A DNA stretch of 64,000 bases from Cristatella mucedo (GCA_009760855.2 WPIO01000063.1:539001-603000), one strand, 5' to 3'. Shown: positions 9,079 through 22,744, counted from the stretch's first letter. A program made the numbers and translations. The notes: a model not told the origin generated them from the letters alone.

Positions 9079-11699
9079 CTAGAATTTACGGGTTTGGAAA
9101 GCTACTAATTTCCATTCTAATGCTAATAAGATGCTAATGGTAATAAGACCAAACCTGAACTTCTTCGTATTATACATTTTACGCACCTGTATTTTCAATA
9201 CTTTGGATATTCCGACATTATGTAGGAGCTGCAGAGTCAATAGTTTTACTGACTGGGGCTGGTTGGGGTCAATTCAGACTTATATCAGATCTTACGTACA
9301 GCCTTCGGAAATAATTAGCCACCAAGATCGTGATTGTTTTAAAGATTGAATAATTCGACGACTGCAGACTAATTAGACAAAACCTGCCGAAAGAAAACGT
9401 TGTAGTCGAATCGATTGTGTGTTCCTCTTTGAAGGTATTCAGGATTTTAAACCTAAAATGTAATTCTGCCGTCGCCCTCTTATCTCGCAATACTGACATC
9501 AAATACGTATGTCAATACTCCTGTCGTGAAGTCGCTGTAAACGCTTTTGATCGATCGCAACTGGAGGTATTTTGCTTTTCTGCCAGGCACCCGAGCTTGA
9601 ATCCTGGCATATTACCACTGCCATCACGTAAAGAAATACCTTCAAGCGTGCGAGTGAATCCGTAGCATCTAATACGGTACACGTAGATAGCACTGCCCAA
9701 CGAATCTACTATCTACGATCTCTAAGAAAATTACCAGAATTGCTGATCCCGATTTCTTATAGGAAGAGGGCAATGACATGCAGGTGCGCAAACGATATTG
9801 CAAGGGAAGTCGATATATTAGTAGTTCTTATGTTTTCCGCAAGCGAATTGACAGTATTTATTTTTCTTTAAAAATAAAAACTGGATATACGCATATGCGT
9901 ATGCCATGAATTTCGTTCAACAAGCTTGAAATAGCCAGCAACCCGAAAGATTAACAGCAACGTGTGCAATCACCTTATGTTGGTCATGCTTTGGTAAGGC
10001 TTATCTAAGGCTCTGTTGACAAAACTGCCTCTCGGCTGGAAAGTATTTACGAGAACAGAGCACTGCTGTCAGACTATTGTGGCTAAATATTGTTAAATCA
10101 GTCATCTCAACATGGTCATGGTTCGTTTGATTAAGACGTAGTGCAAATTCGCCGATCGATCTGGTGCGTAGAAATTTCCAAAAATATCGTAATCAGGGAA
10201 CTTGGATGAAAAAAGCAAACAAATTATTTCTTGCGGCGTTACATTGTTTCTTGCACAAGACTGCATGTCTTGCGAAAATGATGGCAGGCTGCACCTGCCG
10301 ATAATCAGCTGCACGTATTTATATGATAGGACGTCGCATCTGAAGCGTTGTAACTGACAGTCTATTAACGGGGGCGTGCTTACTTATATCTTGCTCAATA
10401 AAAAATTGATTTACCATGCGTCGTGCGCACTTGATTATCCATATCACCAGAAGGCTCATTCTTTAAGCTCCCGCGAACATTTGCACCCTAATTTTCTCTT
10501 CATTTTGAACAGGTACTCGCTGTTCCGCAGGTACATTTCTCCTCTTGGGGTACACCTTCCTTAAATATCAGTCGCGACTTACAAGCACGACGGCCTACAA
10601 CCCTGTTCGCTACGGCCGAAACGTAAAACGGTAACTCATCTTACAAAATTTAGCTAGATGACCAAAGATCACAATAGTCATTCTTGCATTTTGATTGTCC
10701 AGCTATTTCTCCGCCAGGGTTTGGCCCCTGCTTGTCTGAGCTGCTTCTCGCAGCACATGCTAATCTTGCTATTTGATGCGTCTCCCTAAATTCCATCAAG
10801 TGGGTAAGCTGATCGGGCTGCCGTAGAGTCTATGTCGATCAAATTAGATTTTGGAATCAGCAGAATCACATTAAACTCTCATACTGGCAACGAACTCTCA
10901 GCTCAGCAATACCTGAGTGTCTGCTAGCTGTATGCTATGCAGCTTGTGGCTTTCACTTTAGGTCATCAATGTCTATTTATACCTATCTAGAGACCTCATT
11001 CTCATTTATTTCAACTTCCAAAGTCTAGGATTACGCACTAGATGCAATCGTGCTTTTCTTCAGGATCTAGGATACCTTCAAATCGTCTAAAGATTATATT
11101 CTATTGTTAATAGTGTGGCCAACGTTTACATATACTGGCTTGCTCTAAGCACTGCCGATAGTCACACGGCTTTTGAATTTATAATTTTAGCTTTTATGGA
11201 AGTCTCACAACAGTGAGACGATCGCATATTCCATATCTCAGAAACGATTGAACCTATACTTGAAACACGAAGGATGTTTTTGTTAGTTTTTGAAACTATC
11301 CACCAGCCATGGCCACTAATGGTAGACAGTATCAAATAACAAGAGACTCCGCTAAACAAAAAAAGGCTTTAGCTCGCCTTGCCATTCTTCCAACTCTGCT
11401 ACGTCGCTGGAAGAGCCCGGCCCATTCACGAACACACAGACAGAGCGTCGAGGTTTTCCTGCAGTTTCTGTTTATTAATGCATCACCTAGTGGATAGTGA
11501 TAATAGAAAACGTACTCAGACTCATGCCGCCTGCGCATCATTGAGAATGTTTGGATAGAGTCTCACATGAATAAGCGTACCTCAAGGTTGAGTTTTAAAG
11601 GAGCTATGTCGTTCTGTGCTTTCTGAAATACTCTTTAGACTTTCACCCACAGCTTTTTTACGAACGGACTTACTCGCTGGTTCCATTGGTACTTACATT
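9079..11699. other. AT-rich intergenic stretch
   Basis: No exon with convincing splice sites and no repeat match were seen on either strand. Open frames are short and unrelated to known proteins. Confidence 0.5.
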
Positions 11700-12060
11700 C
11701 ATTGCTTTTCTCGATTTTAAAACAATTTTATTGGCTCGCCACTAAGGCGTGGCTCCCCAGGGTAGAAGATACGCCCGGAGTCCTCACCAGCTATAGCCGG
11801 TAGACCTGTGGCAGTAGACGTACCTACGACGGAACGTGGCTCAGTAGACTGTGAGCACTCAATTAAGACCAAACCAGGCTCGGCACACTTACGACTGACG
11901 AGCCTAGCAATTGAGTTTCGATCCAATTGCAAGCACCTGATTTTCCATACCGCTAAGCGAAGAAGCATTGAACGGCAGTAAGCGAGGTGGGATGATTCAA
12001 ATGCTGGGACTAATTAGGTGAATTATTTCAGTTTAAGGATGCCCGAACTTAAGCAACGTT
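11700..12060 (-). mobile_element. Old LINE fragment, ORF2 C-terminal block (antisense)
   Basis: The minus strand retains 'CLQLDRNSIARLVSRK', a degraded form of the 'RLQLVQNSAARLVCRE' block of LINE family B, and the surrounding 'agcaatgttat'-like segments. It is strongly diverged. Confidence 0.45.
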
Positions 12061-12174
12061 GTCTATCTGAAATTAGGGAGATTTTACTTCGGAGACTTTA
12101 ATGTGGAGCGCAAGCGACTTGCTTGCTAGGTTTGAATTTTCACCATAAGAGTTCGGTTGGTCTTGGTCTGCCAC

Positions 12175-13200
12175 AACCCTTTTAAGTGTCTTTAATGGGA
12201 AAGGTTAAATTGAGACAGAGTTGAAGCTGCTCAGGTGTACTTGATTTACTTGCTTTCTTTGTTATTTCTCTTACTACAGCCTTTTTGAAAGGACCAGGGA
12301 CATCACTTCTGGTCAGTGACACATTTGTTATATTAGTTATGCTAAGCAGCAGCAGATCTATGCATCGTACAAAAAATACAGTGGATATAGGGTTTGTATG
12401 ACTACTAGTCTTCTTTGATAGGGAAGTGCTGCATGGAATTGAGGCGAACCCTGTGGGGCTTTTAGGGAGGTACATGAGTCCAGAGTAGCTGCTGCTACCT
12501 TAAGATTCTTCTATGTTGTTTATCTTGCTTAAAAAGAAGCTAGAAAAGCGATTAGCTAGATTGCCGCTTGGCTCACTTGGTAATGAGCTAACCTGGGAGC
12601 TGCTAAATAAATCTTTGATCGAGGGCATCAGCATTTTTCCATTGTGCGTCTATGGTTCAACAACATTTGATGGTAGCTGGACTTAGCCTTACCAAGGATG
12701 GAATTGTATAATCTACGGTAGTTCTCTTATGCATATCGATGGATAAGTAGTCCTGACGCTTTTTATGCTTCCCTATGCTTAGGCTTTTTAGACCAAGCCA
12801 TTCTAATTAATGTATGTTGTGAACCATGGGGTGTCTCAGCGATGGCGCACGGCACCCTTAATCGGAGGTGCAAACTCGTCGACCTTGCAAGCCATTTTCA
12901 TGCTGCCGCATTTTTCCAATGATGACAGGTCGGAAGAGGCGTTGAGCAGAAAGGGATATGAAGGTAATTTCCAACGGACAGTATCGCTGCCACGAGTCTT
13001 GAGGCTTCGCGAATCGTACGTGACTTTACATGCTTAGGAGGGCACACACTGTCGACCGAATGAGATCTGCCTATAATCAGATCTGCAGTCTGTGATAGTA
13101 ATAGGTGGCAATAGTACACAGTTTTAGGAAAACAATTTATCAAGTGTGTGACCCTGGATTTTAATTGGGCCATGCACATGAGCAACCAGAGAAATTCATA
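12175..13200 (-). mobile_element. CR1/L2-type LINE fragment, endonuclease to RT start (antisense)
   Basis: Third antisense copy of the LINE seen at 1-2950 and 4530-6890. It aligns over the linker and into the endonuclease, including on the minus strand 'HVHGPIKIQGHTLDKLF', which matches 'YVHGPTHIKGHTLDHIF' in the plus-strand copy at 34050-34505. A separate LINE tail begins at about 13203. Confidence 0.6.
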
Positions 13201-13202
13201 AA

Positions 13203-14225
13203 AATAATAATAATGCACTTGATAAAGCGCCCTCAGAGAACTCAACCTCTTTCTAGGCGCTTTACCTTTGCTGCAAAGAGAAACCCGATTGAATGGTGAG
13301 TGATATCATGCTTGTAAAACAACATGAATAACCTGGTTAGGGGTGATTTGCACAGGGTCAGCATGCAAGTGTGGTTAGTGGCAGCATGCACAGTCTCAGC
13401 TGGCTTAAGCACATGAAGGACGAATCACAGGGACCCACTAAATGCTGTCCTAAATAGGGGTGTTTTTAAGTTCTTTTTAAATGTAAGTCAGGGAATGTTG
13501 TGACGCAAGTCGGGAGTGAATCTCAGGCTTTGGGAGCATACGAACGCATGGTTTCCAAAGGATTTAAGGTTTGTACGAGGTATTGATAAACTGTTGGATT
13601 CGAAAAGCGGGTGGTACGCTGCTTGGCCTAGTGGGGGAGTAGATCTGAGAGTCAGGCTGGAGTTAAAGAATGAAGTGACCTAAAAGTGAACGACAAAACC
13701 TTGAAGTCGATCCGTTGCTTGACTGGTGGCCAGTGCAGGTCGACGAGAAGTGGTGTGATGTGGCAACTGAGACGCTCGCGACAGACAAGAATAGCTGCAG
13801 ATTTTTGCACCAGCTGTAATCGCCTGATTCCGCATGCCACTAGGCCAGCAAGCAGTGAGCTACAGATGTCAAGACGGGATGTCACAAATACATGGACCAA
13901 CTTAGACGTGATATCTTTATCTAAACAAGCCCGAATTTTAGCAATGTTATGTATCAGAAAGTATGCAGACTTTATTGTGGAGCTGATGCGGTCGTCTAAC
14001 GAGAGCTCACTTAGGAACACGACATCTAGAATTAGAGCTGATTCAATAGGAGATATGCTGGCATAGCCAATTTTGAGCGTCAGCCTTTCCAATTTCTGAA
14101 TCCCACTGGGTTTTCCCATAACTAATAAGTTAGATTTATCATCGTTGGTGATGTAATCCGTCAAATCGTAATCAGCTACTAAGGGTGAAGCAAATCGTTC
14201 AGCATGGCCCCAGTCCAAGACCGAA
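13203..14225 (-). mobile_element. CR1/L2-type LINE (family B), 3' half (antisense)
   Basis: Starts with (AAT)n and 'gcacttgataaagcgccc', then non-coding 3' sequence. A minus-strand frame of 188 codons follows, ending near 13652 and containing 'VTSRLDICSSLLAGL', 'RRLQLVQKSAAILV' and 'LHWPPVKQRIDFKVLSFTF'. This is the best preserved family B C-terminal frame in the window, but RT motifs are absent. Confidence 0.75.
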
Positions 14226-14489
14226 CGGATCTTGTATTAATGAAGTTAAAGTAGCTTAAGACCGAATCAGCTTGTCATTGTGTAAAGATAGATCTGTCAC
14301 CAAATAGCAGCAACAGCAGCAGACTAATCTCGTGCTGTACAGCTTATCCTTGGAACTCTGAGCCTGCTATAGCAGCCTGGTAAGCATCAGTATTACATCA
14401 TGGAACTTCGAGACAGGTTCCAACAAGCCGCCGTCGTTGGATGCTGTCTCGAGGGTACAATCCACTAAGACAAGGCTGCAGTCGTGATA

Positions 14490-14640
14490 TCTCACTAGGT
14501 AAGGCGGTTGCTTTTCACGACCTCAGTCCTGAGGTCGGGATGGGGAGGGTGTGCTCGAATCCTGCGGTCTGCGATTCTTTATTGCCGCTGCAAGCGGTGG
14601 GGATAGCCTTTAAGGCTATTCTGACGCTATAAAAAAGAGG
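14490..14640 (+). mobile_element. tRNA-derived SINE (family 2)
   Basis: Contains 'aggtaaggcggttgcttttcacgacctc' (A-box-like head), a B-box-like 'gctcgaatcctgcg', and the family's 3' end 'acgctataaaaaagaggttttt'. Antisense copies occur at 22745, 25328, 27690 and 58196. Confidence 0.6.
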
Positions 14641-14929
14641 TTTTTGAATCAGCTAGTATTTCTGGTCAAGCTATCAAGATACTCTGGCACATGAATACCT
14701 ACGATGAACAGAGATAGCGAGGCGGCCTGACCACATTGCCGTGGCTTTGGCTTACTTTCGTGCCCATATAAGATATGATTAGGCTGCTTGTCTGTTATAG
14801 AATGCAATAAGCGGACTTAATGTGTCGGATGATCCTAACCGAGTAATAAATATCAGTCTGAAAAATAGCCTCAGGTACACGGCGCCAAGCGATTAAATGA
14901 GATGCGACAAATTCCGTAACAATTGAGCA

Positions 14930-15016
14930 GTAATAATAATAATAATAATGCACTTGATAAAGCGCCCTCAGAGAACTCAATCTCTCTCTAGGCGCTTTAC
15001 ATTTGCTGCAAAGGGA
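14930..15016 (-). mobile_element. LINE family B 3' tail only (antisense)
   Basis: (TAA)n followed by 'gcacttgataaagcgccc...ctaggcgctttacatttgctgcaaag', identical in layout to the tails at 7307 and 13203. No coding remnant is attached, so it is either a severely 5'-truncated copy or a tail-borrowing element. Confidence 0.7.
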
Positions 15017-15713
15017 AGTACCCGTCTGAACTCAAATGCTCTGTACTACATCAGTCCAGACTCGAACCAGTAACATAGCCAGGGACGCAGGACGCTGTGA
15101 CATGCAAACCATTTAGGCCAGGGTGGCGGTGCACCCTTTCTGGAGCACACCACCCTCTTCAGCCTCAGCAACGACTACCAGCAGGCAAAAGTCAAGCCCC
15201 TCAACCTCAGAAACCACCTAGCTTGTTTTCAATATTCACCTAAGCAGAACCAGGTTTGCGAAATGTAAACCTTTCCAATGGCCTCCAACAAGCCACGACC
15301 AAAGCTAAACTTTAGCGAAGATTGCCCATCAAGCAACCGACAGATCGAAAAAAAAATTAATCGTCCTCTAGCATACACAATGTCAGCATCATCAAAGCTG
15401 CCCAGTCTTCACAGGAAATCCTATAAGCAATGCTCCAAAGTAAAGACATTCGCTTCTCGACATTACCAAGAGACTGTCCGATAGTCTATAGCACATCGAA
15501 AACCTGATTCCAGGCTAAATCGAGAAGCTGTTGGGTTCAACGTTTTTTGCAGCACGCATACTAAGTAGGCATATAAGAGCTTTGCTGCCACCCGGTGAAC
15601 AGGTCAAACATCCCAGGCTCTCGCCAGAAGCAATAGTAGAACCAAGGACCTAAACGGTGCAGTGCAAGCGGATGGAGCGAACTCGGCAGCAGTTACTACA
15701 TGGCAAGCATTCT
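15017..15713. other. Intergenic stretch, nothing recognised
   Basis: Contains one 68-codon open frame (15278-15484) with no recognisable motif and no supporting splice or start context. Confidence 0.45.
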
Positions 15714-15907
15714 GATTTTGGGCTGCTTCCGCCAAGTATCGTCTGTGTACAATCAGATGGGCAGTGGTGCGCCCGGATTAGCCGATTCTATCAGGCTGCT
15801 GCCCACGGCCAAGACGAGGAGTAATGCAGCTAATCAGGTTGGAATCGCTTGTAGCTTTGGTCTCCATTGCAAATCAGGCGATGACTGAGTGCAGGCGATA
15901 CGGGCAG
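15714..15907 (+). repeat. 194 bp dispersed repeat, copy 1
   Basis: Matches the reverse complement of 24988-25181 with about three mismatches over 194 bp by eye. Both copies keep the same open frame (e.g. 'QVSSVYNQMGSGAPGLADSI') ending at the same stop. I do not recognise the sequence. Confidence 0.75.
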
Positions 15908-16998
15908 TTTCGAAGCCACGTGAAAGCTAGCTGCAGCAAGGTTAAGCACAACAATGTCAGTGAGATGTATCTAGCTACCTACATACGGCCCATGTTCCAG
16001 CAGTTCGAAAGTGGCAGCACAGGTTGTTTAGAAGTGAAAATGTTTAACACTATCGCGAAATGGTTCGACAGGCATGTTTCACGTGACACAGATGCATAGC
16101 CGCTACAAACGGTGGAGCAAACAGCCTGCCATCATAGTCATCTCCAGGAGTGTAACTTTACAAATCTTACCTGGCATTGACCGGGTACTGGTGTCAGCAG
16201 GCTTGGCAAGCAGATAGTAATGCTCCACAGAGTGCATAGGCTCTTTTATCCGATTAGACTTGGCCACCGATCGAGCCCACTAGCAGTTCAGGGGCACCAG
16301 TTTGAGCATTTTTTACTACGTCCTTAGATTGTATTCGTGCGATCACTAAAATGTAAATCGTGATTAAATAATGAGGAGATTGGTCGAACCATTGAATATT
16401 TGCTTACAAAGGACAAACCTATCAGAAATGGGATCTGAAGTGTCGGCGATTTTTGTATAAAAGAAAAGCATTAAGAAAAATTTGCGAGCCATGTCTAACC
16501 TTAAAAGTAAACCGGAAGCACCAAATCTACAAATAGAAAATATACCTACCTCTGCAGCGTGTGCGAATTTTGTCCTGACTTATTGAATGTTTTTACCTCG
16601 AGGCACGTGTTTGCAGCTTGTTGAGATAAACGCTTGTGAATTTTAAATGACTTCTTTTATAGTGCAGCTGTGCCATGTGAATTGCAAAACTCGGCTAATA
16701 TTCCATGATCAAAGTGAAATTTCAAGTGCTAGTTTGGCTCTGCCTGTACACCCCTGCAGCAGTTTTTAATTGATTTCGGTAGGATAAGATTTGCTGTAGT
16801 CGTCAATTGTCCTTGAACTTTATCATTCGCAATTATAAACATGTATGACCGAGCTTAGCGAATCAAAATCAAATAGGAGCAGATGGTGTGCAAGCAGAGC
16901 TGTACTAGCATTTGAAAATTCAGCACACAGCCTTCGAAGCCAGGAGCGAGAGAGTCATGGTGACTGACTCCGCCGACCAACCGAGTTCATCCCCCTCG
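15908..16998. other. Intergenic stretch, nothing recognised
   Basis: AT-rich from 16300 to 16900, without convincing exons or repeat matches. Confidence 0.45.
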
Positions 16999-17045
16999 CT
17001 GGTTTGACCCAGCGGTTGACCAAGGTCAAGGTCAATACATTTGCC
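16999..17045 (+). mobile_element. SINE family 1 head fragment
   Basis: 'gctggtttgacccagcggttgaccaaggtcaaggtcaatacatttgcccg' resembles the tRNA-like heads at 37078 and 37581. The rest of the SINE is missing. Confidence 0.4.
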
Positions 17046-18267
17046 CGAATTCATACGCAATAGGGGAAAGTGCTGGCCGCGCCCCGTTTCCTCCCCTTGT
17101 GTACGTTATTCGCGAATCTTCGGATGTGGCGTCAAAAAGCCTTTATAACTAATGCGATTAATCTCTACGCTGGAGAGACTCTCGCAGCGCATGCATCCAA
17201 TCAGCGGCATCTAATTTGGCTGCTCCAGCTCGGCCCGGGCAGGCCTCCCGCATGCGAGCAGTAAAAGGACGGCCTTTCCATTGCCTTACACCCAGAATGC
17301 AAGCAGACGAAACAGGAGACGGTACGCTGTCCGAGCCCAGTGCGATGGGCAGGCAGTCCAAAGTCGGAGTATCACTAAGCATCCCCATCCTATGAGCACG
17401 CTGTTTTATCCTCGATATTTCCTATCGCGCGACGTCGCTAACTTGCAGCCGGACGGACGCCAACCAGCCGACTTCGTGACGCCGGCAGCAAGCCGTTGCC
17501 ATCCGACTGTCCGCCAGTGGCGTCGCCACCGCCGCAGCCGCCGCCGCGCGAGTGCATTCGACATCCGGGGCTGTGTCTTGTACTTTACTTTGTATTTTTA
17601 TATGAAAGAGAATGCGAATACCGACCAACTCAGCTCCGCCGATCGTATGCAGCGAGCGCTGGACAGCGTTCGCGCGCACTCGCGGCCTGGCTGGCGCCTA
17701 GTCGGCCGGTGCGGCACCAGCTAGCCGCGGACCGTCGACTGCTGCCGAAGCTGCCTACGGCGGCGGCCTATCGGTGGCCTGTTAAGCGATGCCCGCCTGC
17801 CGACGCCCACTTCAGAGCTAACGGGATGAAGGGGCACCTGCAGTTTGTTGGGCGGACACTAAGTCTCTCGATAGCTATCGGCGAGCGAGGTTTTTATTAG
17901 CTGGCGAAATAGTTTGGCCATTATTGCACTACACCATCGCACCACCACTCCCGGAGGCCGGAACCGGCACGTCGAAATAGGCCCGAGCGGCTCGCGTAGC
18001 ACATTCTTGGCGTTGTTTTAAATCTAGAGGGCTCCAGATAGCTTGCTAACGAGCAGCGTGGGGTATCGTTACGCCCAAGTGACGCGAGGCATTCATTAGC
18101 ATTCTCGCCAACGGCAAACGCCTAAAAGCGATTTCGGATATTTTTCTGGCTCCGGCTTCCCAGCAGAGAGTTGACTTCTGATTATAACGACTGCTCACTC
18201 TCACAGGATTAATTTAATCTTAATTTAATGGCTTACTGCGACCTTTCTAGTATGGTTCCGCCTTTTC
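17046..18267. other. GC-rich island, no supported gene
   Basis: CpG- and CCG-rich around 17450-17850 with overlapping open frames on both strands. None shows a domain, signal peptide or paired splice sites. It could be a promoter/CpG island or an unrecognised first exon. Confidence 0.35.
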
Positions 18268-18362
18268 CGTCGTGGGCTCGTGCCCAAAGGAGTATGTGAA
18301 GCGTTTGAATAGAGATTAAGTTCTCTTAAGGCGCCAAACAAATGAATTATACTATTATATTA
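18268..18362 (+). mobile_element. SINE family 1, 3' half
   Basis: 'cgtgggctcgtgcccaaagg' (B-box region), then 'tgaagcgtttgaatagagattaagttctctta' and an AT-rich tail, matching the SINE copies at 1499, 37078 and 47255. Confidence 0.6.
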
Positions 18363-19194
18363 TATTCTCACCAGAACGAGTAAAAATATTTTCTCTTCTT
18401 CTCGCTGTCACCACCTCTGCTGCTACTACGAAATCAGCATGAAATTTTAGTGAATACTATGCTCGCTGTGGGCAGTCGCCTGCAGCTGTGCTCTTTCCTA
18501 TGCATCTGCTATCGCCACTCGCTGGGCAATCGCCACTCGGACTCCATTCGAGCTACGGAGTTCTGCACCTCCTTGGCACCGTCCCATCTCATCGTCAGCA
18601 CCAGCCAGATTGAATGGCTTGAAGCTGCATAAGAAGTCATCCGGGTATCGCTGAGGGTTTGGTGAAAGTGCACCACATCTCCTAGACCGCAGGAAAGTCA
18701 AAACGGCGATACAGGGAGTCAATACGCGAGCAATCTCCGCGTGCTGTGCACTACCTGGCTGCGGTGCGTGTTTTACCCACCCTCTCCGAGCCTGCCTTCG
18801 TCTCGATGCAGCCAAAAGTTTATCGCGGCTGTCGATTGCATGGGAAATTAGACCTAAGATGGGAACTCCGTTGTCAATCTCGTGGATTTCCTTGGGGACT
18901 TTCAGAAAAGTGCCACAGTATACCAGACCTGGCTAGAAGAGTCCTTAGTAGCTGTTGCTCATGCGGGTGAATGACAACGGCGAGTTCTGTAGCGGAATCG
19001 TAAATTCTCTCTGGTGAACTTTTTTATCTCACGTTAAAAACCTACGCATCGCCGCACGACTGGTATTTAGGTTGGCGTAGCAGCACCTTTTCGCACTGGC
19101 TTAAGTAGCTATCGATCCAGTAACGGCGAAGTACGCACGATTGCTACGCCCCCACCGCACACAGTTGTTCTCGATGAGAGTTGAGGAGCCTGAA

Positions 19195-20350
19195 TGTGGT
19201 AATAGTAAGTTTTGAGCATAGCGCCCTAAGAGAAATGAATCTCTATTTTGGTGCTTTACAACTCGCTGCAAGGAGAAACAAAAATCAAGCTTTAATGTCA
19301 AGCAGTGTATAATGAGTTAGCAAGTATGCAAAATTACCGAAGCATAATGCTTAGCAAAAGCACACTAGAAGACATTCAGGGTCTCTGGTTAGAAGCAACC
19401 TGGTTAGTGACAAGCATTGAATCGTGGCAGGTAAATTCGCGCTAACAGCACACACACAAATAATTTCACTGGGTCGTTATACAAAGGCATCGCTATTTTA
19501 TCCTTTGTCACAACCTATACAATTTTATAACGTACGAGTGCAAAAAGAACAATGTACTCGGACCGACCAGCAGCAGTGCTTAACATGTAGAAGTTTAGTT
19601 TTTTGAATTTTACTAAATCAGTGACTGATATGATGTTCTCCGGCTGTGATTTGTAAGCTCTGAGAGCATTGTAACTGAATTTGTGGTCTTCTGGAACTTT
19701 AAAGATCAGTTGGCTCACAGCCAATTACCAGAATCGAAAGAACGAGTGGGGGATACAGGAGTCCTGATGTGAAACGAATTCAGATCGGTAGGTCGGAAGT
19801 TCTGAATGGAGTTACCTTAAAGTGAGCGACAGATTGTTGAAGACGCTTGAGAGGCGGCCAGTGAAGATTGGTGAGCAGTAGCGTAATACGGTGTAGTGCG
19901 GCAGTTGCGACATCCAAGACAGAAAAGCCTGGCTGGCAAGTTTTGCACCTAATTTTGTCGCCTTCTCGTGTGGGCTCGATGACCTACTAATAGTGAGTTA
20001 CAAAACGACTTGTCTGAATTTTATGAATGCATGGATCAGCTTGCCTGTGATGTCCTTATCTAGGAAATCCTGAAAAAATGTTTAATGGATCATAGGTGAA
20101 AGTAGGCATTCTTGACTGTGGAGCTGATGTGCTTATCTAGTGAAAATTTATTTTGGAAGGAAAGAGGGCTAACATATTTTGTGCAGAGGCAGATGAAGAT
20201 GTGTTGGTTCAGTCAACTGGAGGGTTTGGTATGCTAGTTCAGCCTACTAGAGGGTAAGACTTTAATTTTCTGAATAACAGTTGATTTTTCCATAACAAAT
20301 AAGCTGGTTCTATCTTCGATCAATTTCAGAAATTTTGCTGCAATCAAAAT
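19195..20350 (-). mobile_element. Old LINE fragment, 3' part (antisense)
   Basis: Begins with a diverged tail ('agcgccctaagagaaatgaatctctatttt') and continues with segments alignable to 7307-8092, such as 'aaagtgagcgacagattgttgaag' and 'ttacaaaacgacttg'. Frames are destroyed. It appears to be an older subfamily of LINE B. Confidence 0.5.
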
Positions 20351-21269
20351 ATAATGCAATGTCATTAGTGAGTGCCGTAAGGAAGCTGAAAGTGTTTTTT
20401 TTCGACGCCGGAACGACGCAAAGAATCACAGCACAAGGATACAGCTGTGTGTTCTATGGATACAAGAGAAAGCCTATAGATTGTGCTTAACGAGTGCATC
20501 GGCAAGTGACGAGGAACATATTTCATGAGCACATTCAATATCAAGGTTCCTCAGTTTCTTGCAATTCGAAGAAAATCGTTGATACCGAACGGATGCACGT
20601 TACGCAGAGATAGAGATCCGCAGAGGTGCGTGTCACGTGTGCAAAAACTGATTGAATAGTAGCTGACTACTCGTACTGTGACAGAAAATATCTGATCGAG
20701 AGTGCGACCTTTGACACGAGCGATTCTGCTCGCATGAGCCGCGAGAGATGAGCAAGAATAAGCCAAAAAGCCCGGGCCAACGCATTCACTCGTGATTGCC
20801 GGGTGGCAGCGGCGATATCAGCTATTTCCGCCCAGTTTGTCGGCAGTCACTTGGAGCTTCAATGCGTTACTGGTCGATTTATCCAAGCAACAACTGGCGC
20901 TACCCTGCGACTGGCACTGCATGCCTCGATGTGGTAAACTGGACAATGCACGCTCAGGAGTTAGGGAAGGTGGGCTAAGGGGGACTAAAGAGAGTGAGGC
21001 CTAAAATGCCCCTCTTTACTCCCGCTACCGGCCTCTTTTAATGCGGCGGTAAATAACAGATATATATAATAACAGATATATATAATAACAAATATAGAGG
21101 CAGTGGTTAGGCATGCGTCTTTTGAGGAAAGCGGAAACTACGTGAGGCAGTTTTGGCTGGGCAGCCGAAAAAGGCAATTTAACCCGTGCACCTGGTAATG
21201 AATATTGCTTCAAGGTAAGTCAAAGAATTCCTAGAGCGTCTCCTTGACTGACGGAGCTGCGACGGTTCC
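20351..21269. other. Intergenic stretch with a short AT tandem repeat
   Basis: 21056-21095 holds two and a half copies of a 17 bp unit (aataacagatatatat). A good donor match (ttcaag|gtaagt) occurs at 21213, but no matching exon could be defined. Confidence 0.4.
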
Positions 21270-21745
21270 CCGTTGATCAGCTGACATGGAGCAAGACTGA
21301 CCCACAATCCCTCCATGGCTCGGCTTCTTCATCGCGAGCTGAGCTGCTGCTACAGCTTCGACCTTTTCCTGCCCTTGCGTCCTCTATGGACAATAAATTA
21401 GCCGTTCCACTTCCAAGTTCAAAGACTGCTGGCGACAGAAGCTTGTGCTCTGCAGGTCTTTGAATGCGGAAACTCACTTATGCCGTTCTAACGAAACGGC
21501 ATCTATTCTCGTGCTGCAATACTGCGATACATTCTTTCCAGCAGCCCTGAGATAATACTGCCTGTCGCTCATTATCTCGATTGCCCTCCTGACTCTGGTC
21601 TGCTTAGCCCTTTCTCACTGTCGCGTGAGACGTAGCCTTGTTGGCCACATTATTAGCTACGAAGCCGCCGAGGCCACGCAAAAGTTCCCCTGCTCAACAC
21701 CCACTCAGACTTCGCGGCTCTAGCGAAGTTACCGGCGAAGATACA
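21270..21745 (+). mobile_element. Old LINE family A fragment
   Basis: Shares 'gacaataaattagccgttccac', 'ctggcgacagaagctt' and 'ctctgcaggtct' with the intact 3' part at 5180-5260, in the same order on the plus strand. Heavily diverged and frameshifted. Confidence 0.55.
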
Positions 21746-22744
21746 TGCGTGCATTCATTCGAGACTGGTCCGACGTACGACACTTTGTGGCGGCCGTGCA
21801 GCGACCAGCGCCAGCTGAACAGTGGAAGCGACCAACTCGTTTGCCGCCGGTTTGCCGACGCTCAGAGGACGTCAGAGGGGGCGGCGGCGGGTCGGAGCTC
21901 CTTCCTGTTCGCCCGCGCCTGCGCGGCCCGGCGAATAGGTAGCAGCGCGCTGCGACGGCTGCCGATTGCTGGCTTCAAACTTTCGCTCCGCTCTTTTGAC
22001 AGCAGCCAGTCGGCGCTGGCCGCGCCAGCTAAAGAGCACCGTAGACGTAGCGGCCGACCTGGCGTGCGTCGCGTGCTCCGTTTAGCATCGCCTGCACTCG
22101 AGTCGAGCTCAACGCCGCGTCCCAGGAAAGGCACGGTTAAATGCAAGCACTGAATAGGCACGAGCTTCGGCCAATGCCACGGCGAGAGGTTAGCCTAGCT
22201 GACTGCTCGCCGGTGAATGCCTCTGGAGCACGAGTACAGCAGACGATCGAGGACGATCGAGGACTGCGTGAGCGACGACATGGCAAAAGTACGACAGTCG
22301 CCAGCGAAGCAATGCAGGAAAGCAAGCAGCTAACAGCCGCCGCCACATTAGCGCATTGAACAAGCTGCACGGTAGGGAGATTACTGCGAGTGCGGCTCCG
22401 ATCGCCGGTGAAGCGTGTTGTCGTGCTCAGTCTGTTCGAATACATCATTCAAGCGGCACGGTGAGACTGAGACAGCAATGGTTACTCTGCAAATTGGCCT
22501 CGTGTGGCTAGCCACTTCTCGGCTTTCTGAGAGGCATTATTGCGACACACTTGAGCGCACCGAAGTTCGCAGCAGACTTTTCGCTGGTTTGAAAAAGTGT
22601 TGCATTATGCGATATGAAATTAACTATCTGGCCTCTATTGAATCGATCCTCTACTACTGTCACTGATTGCAAGCCGTCAGGCGCGCCCTTCAGCCTACCT
22701 GTGCGATTGTGTGCCGTGGCATTGTCATGATAAATAAATACTAG
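21746..22744. other. GC-rich island, no supported gene
   Basis: Overlapping open frames exist on both strands (up to 171 codons) but lack motifs, and no splice-consistent exon was found. The base composition alone would produce them. Confidence 0.4.

Noticed and set aside
21746-22450. Overlapping GC-rich ORFs up to 171 codons
   Set aside because: Low stop-codon frequency from GC-rich composition explains them; no motifs or junctions.
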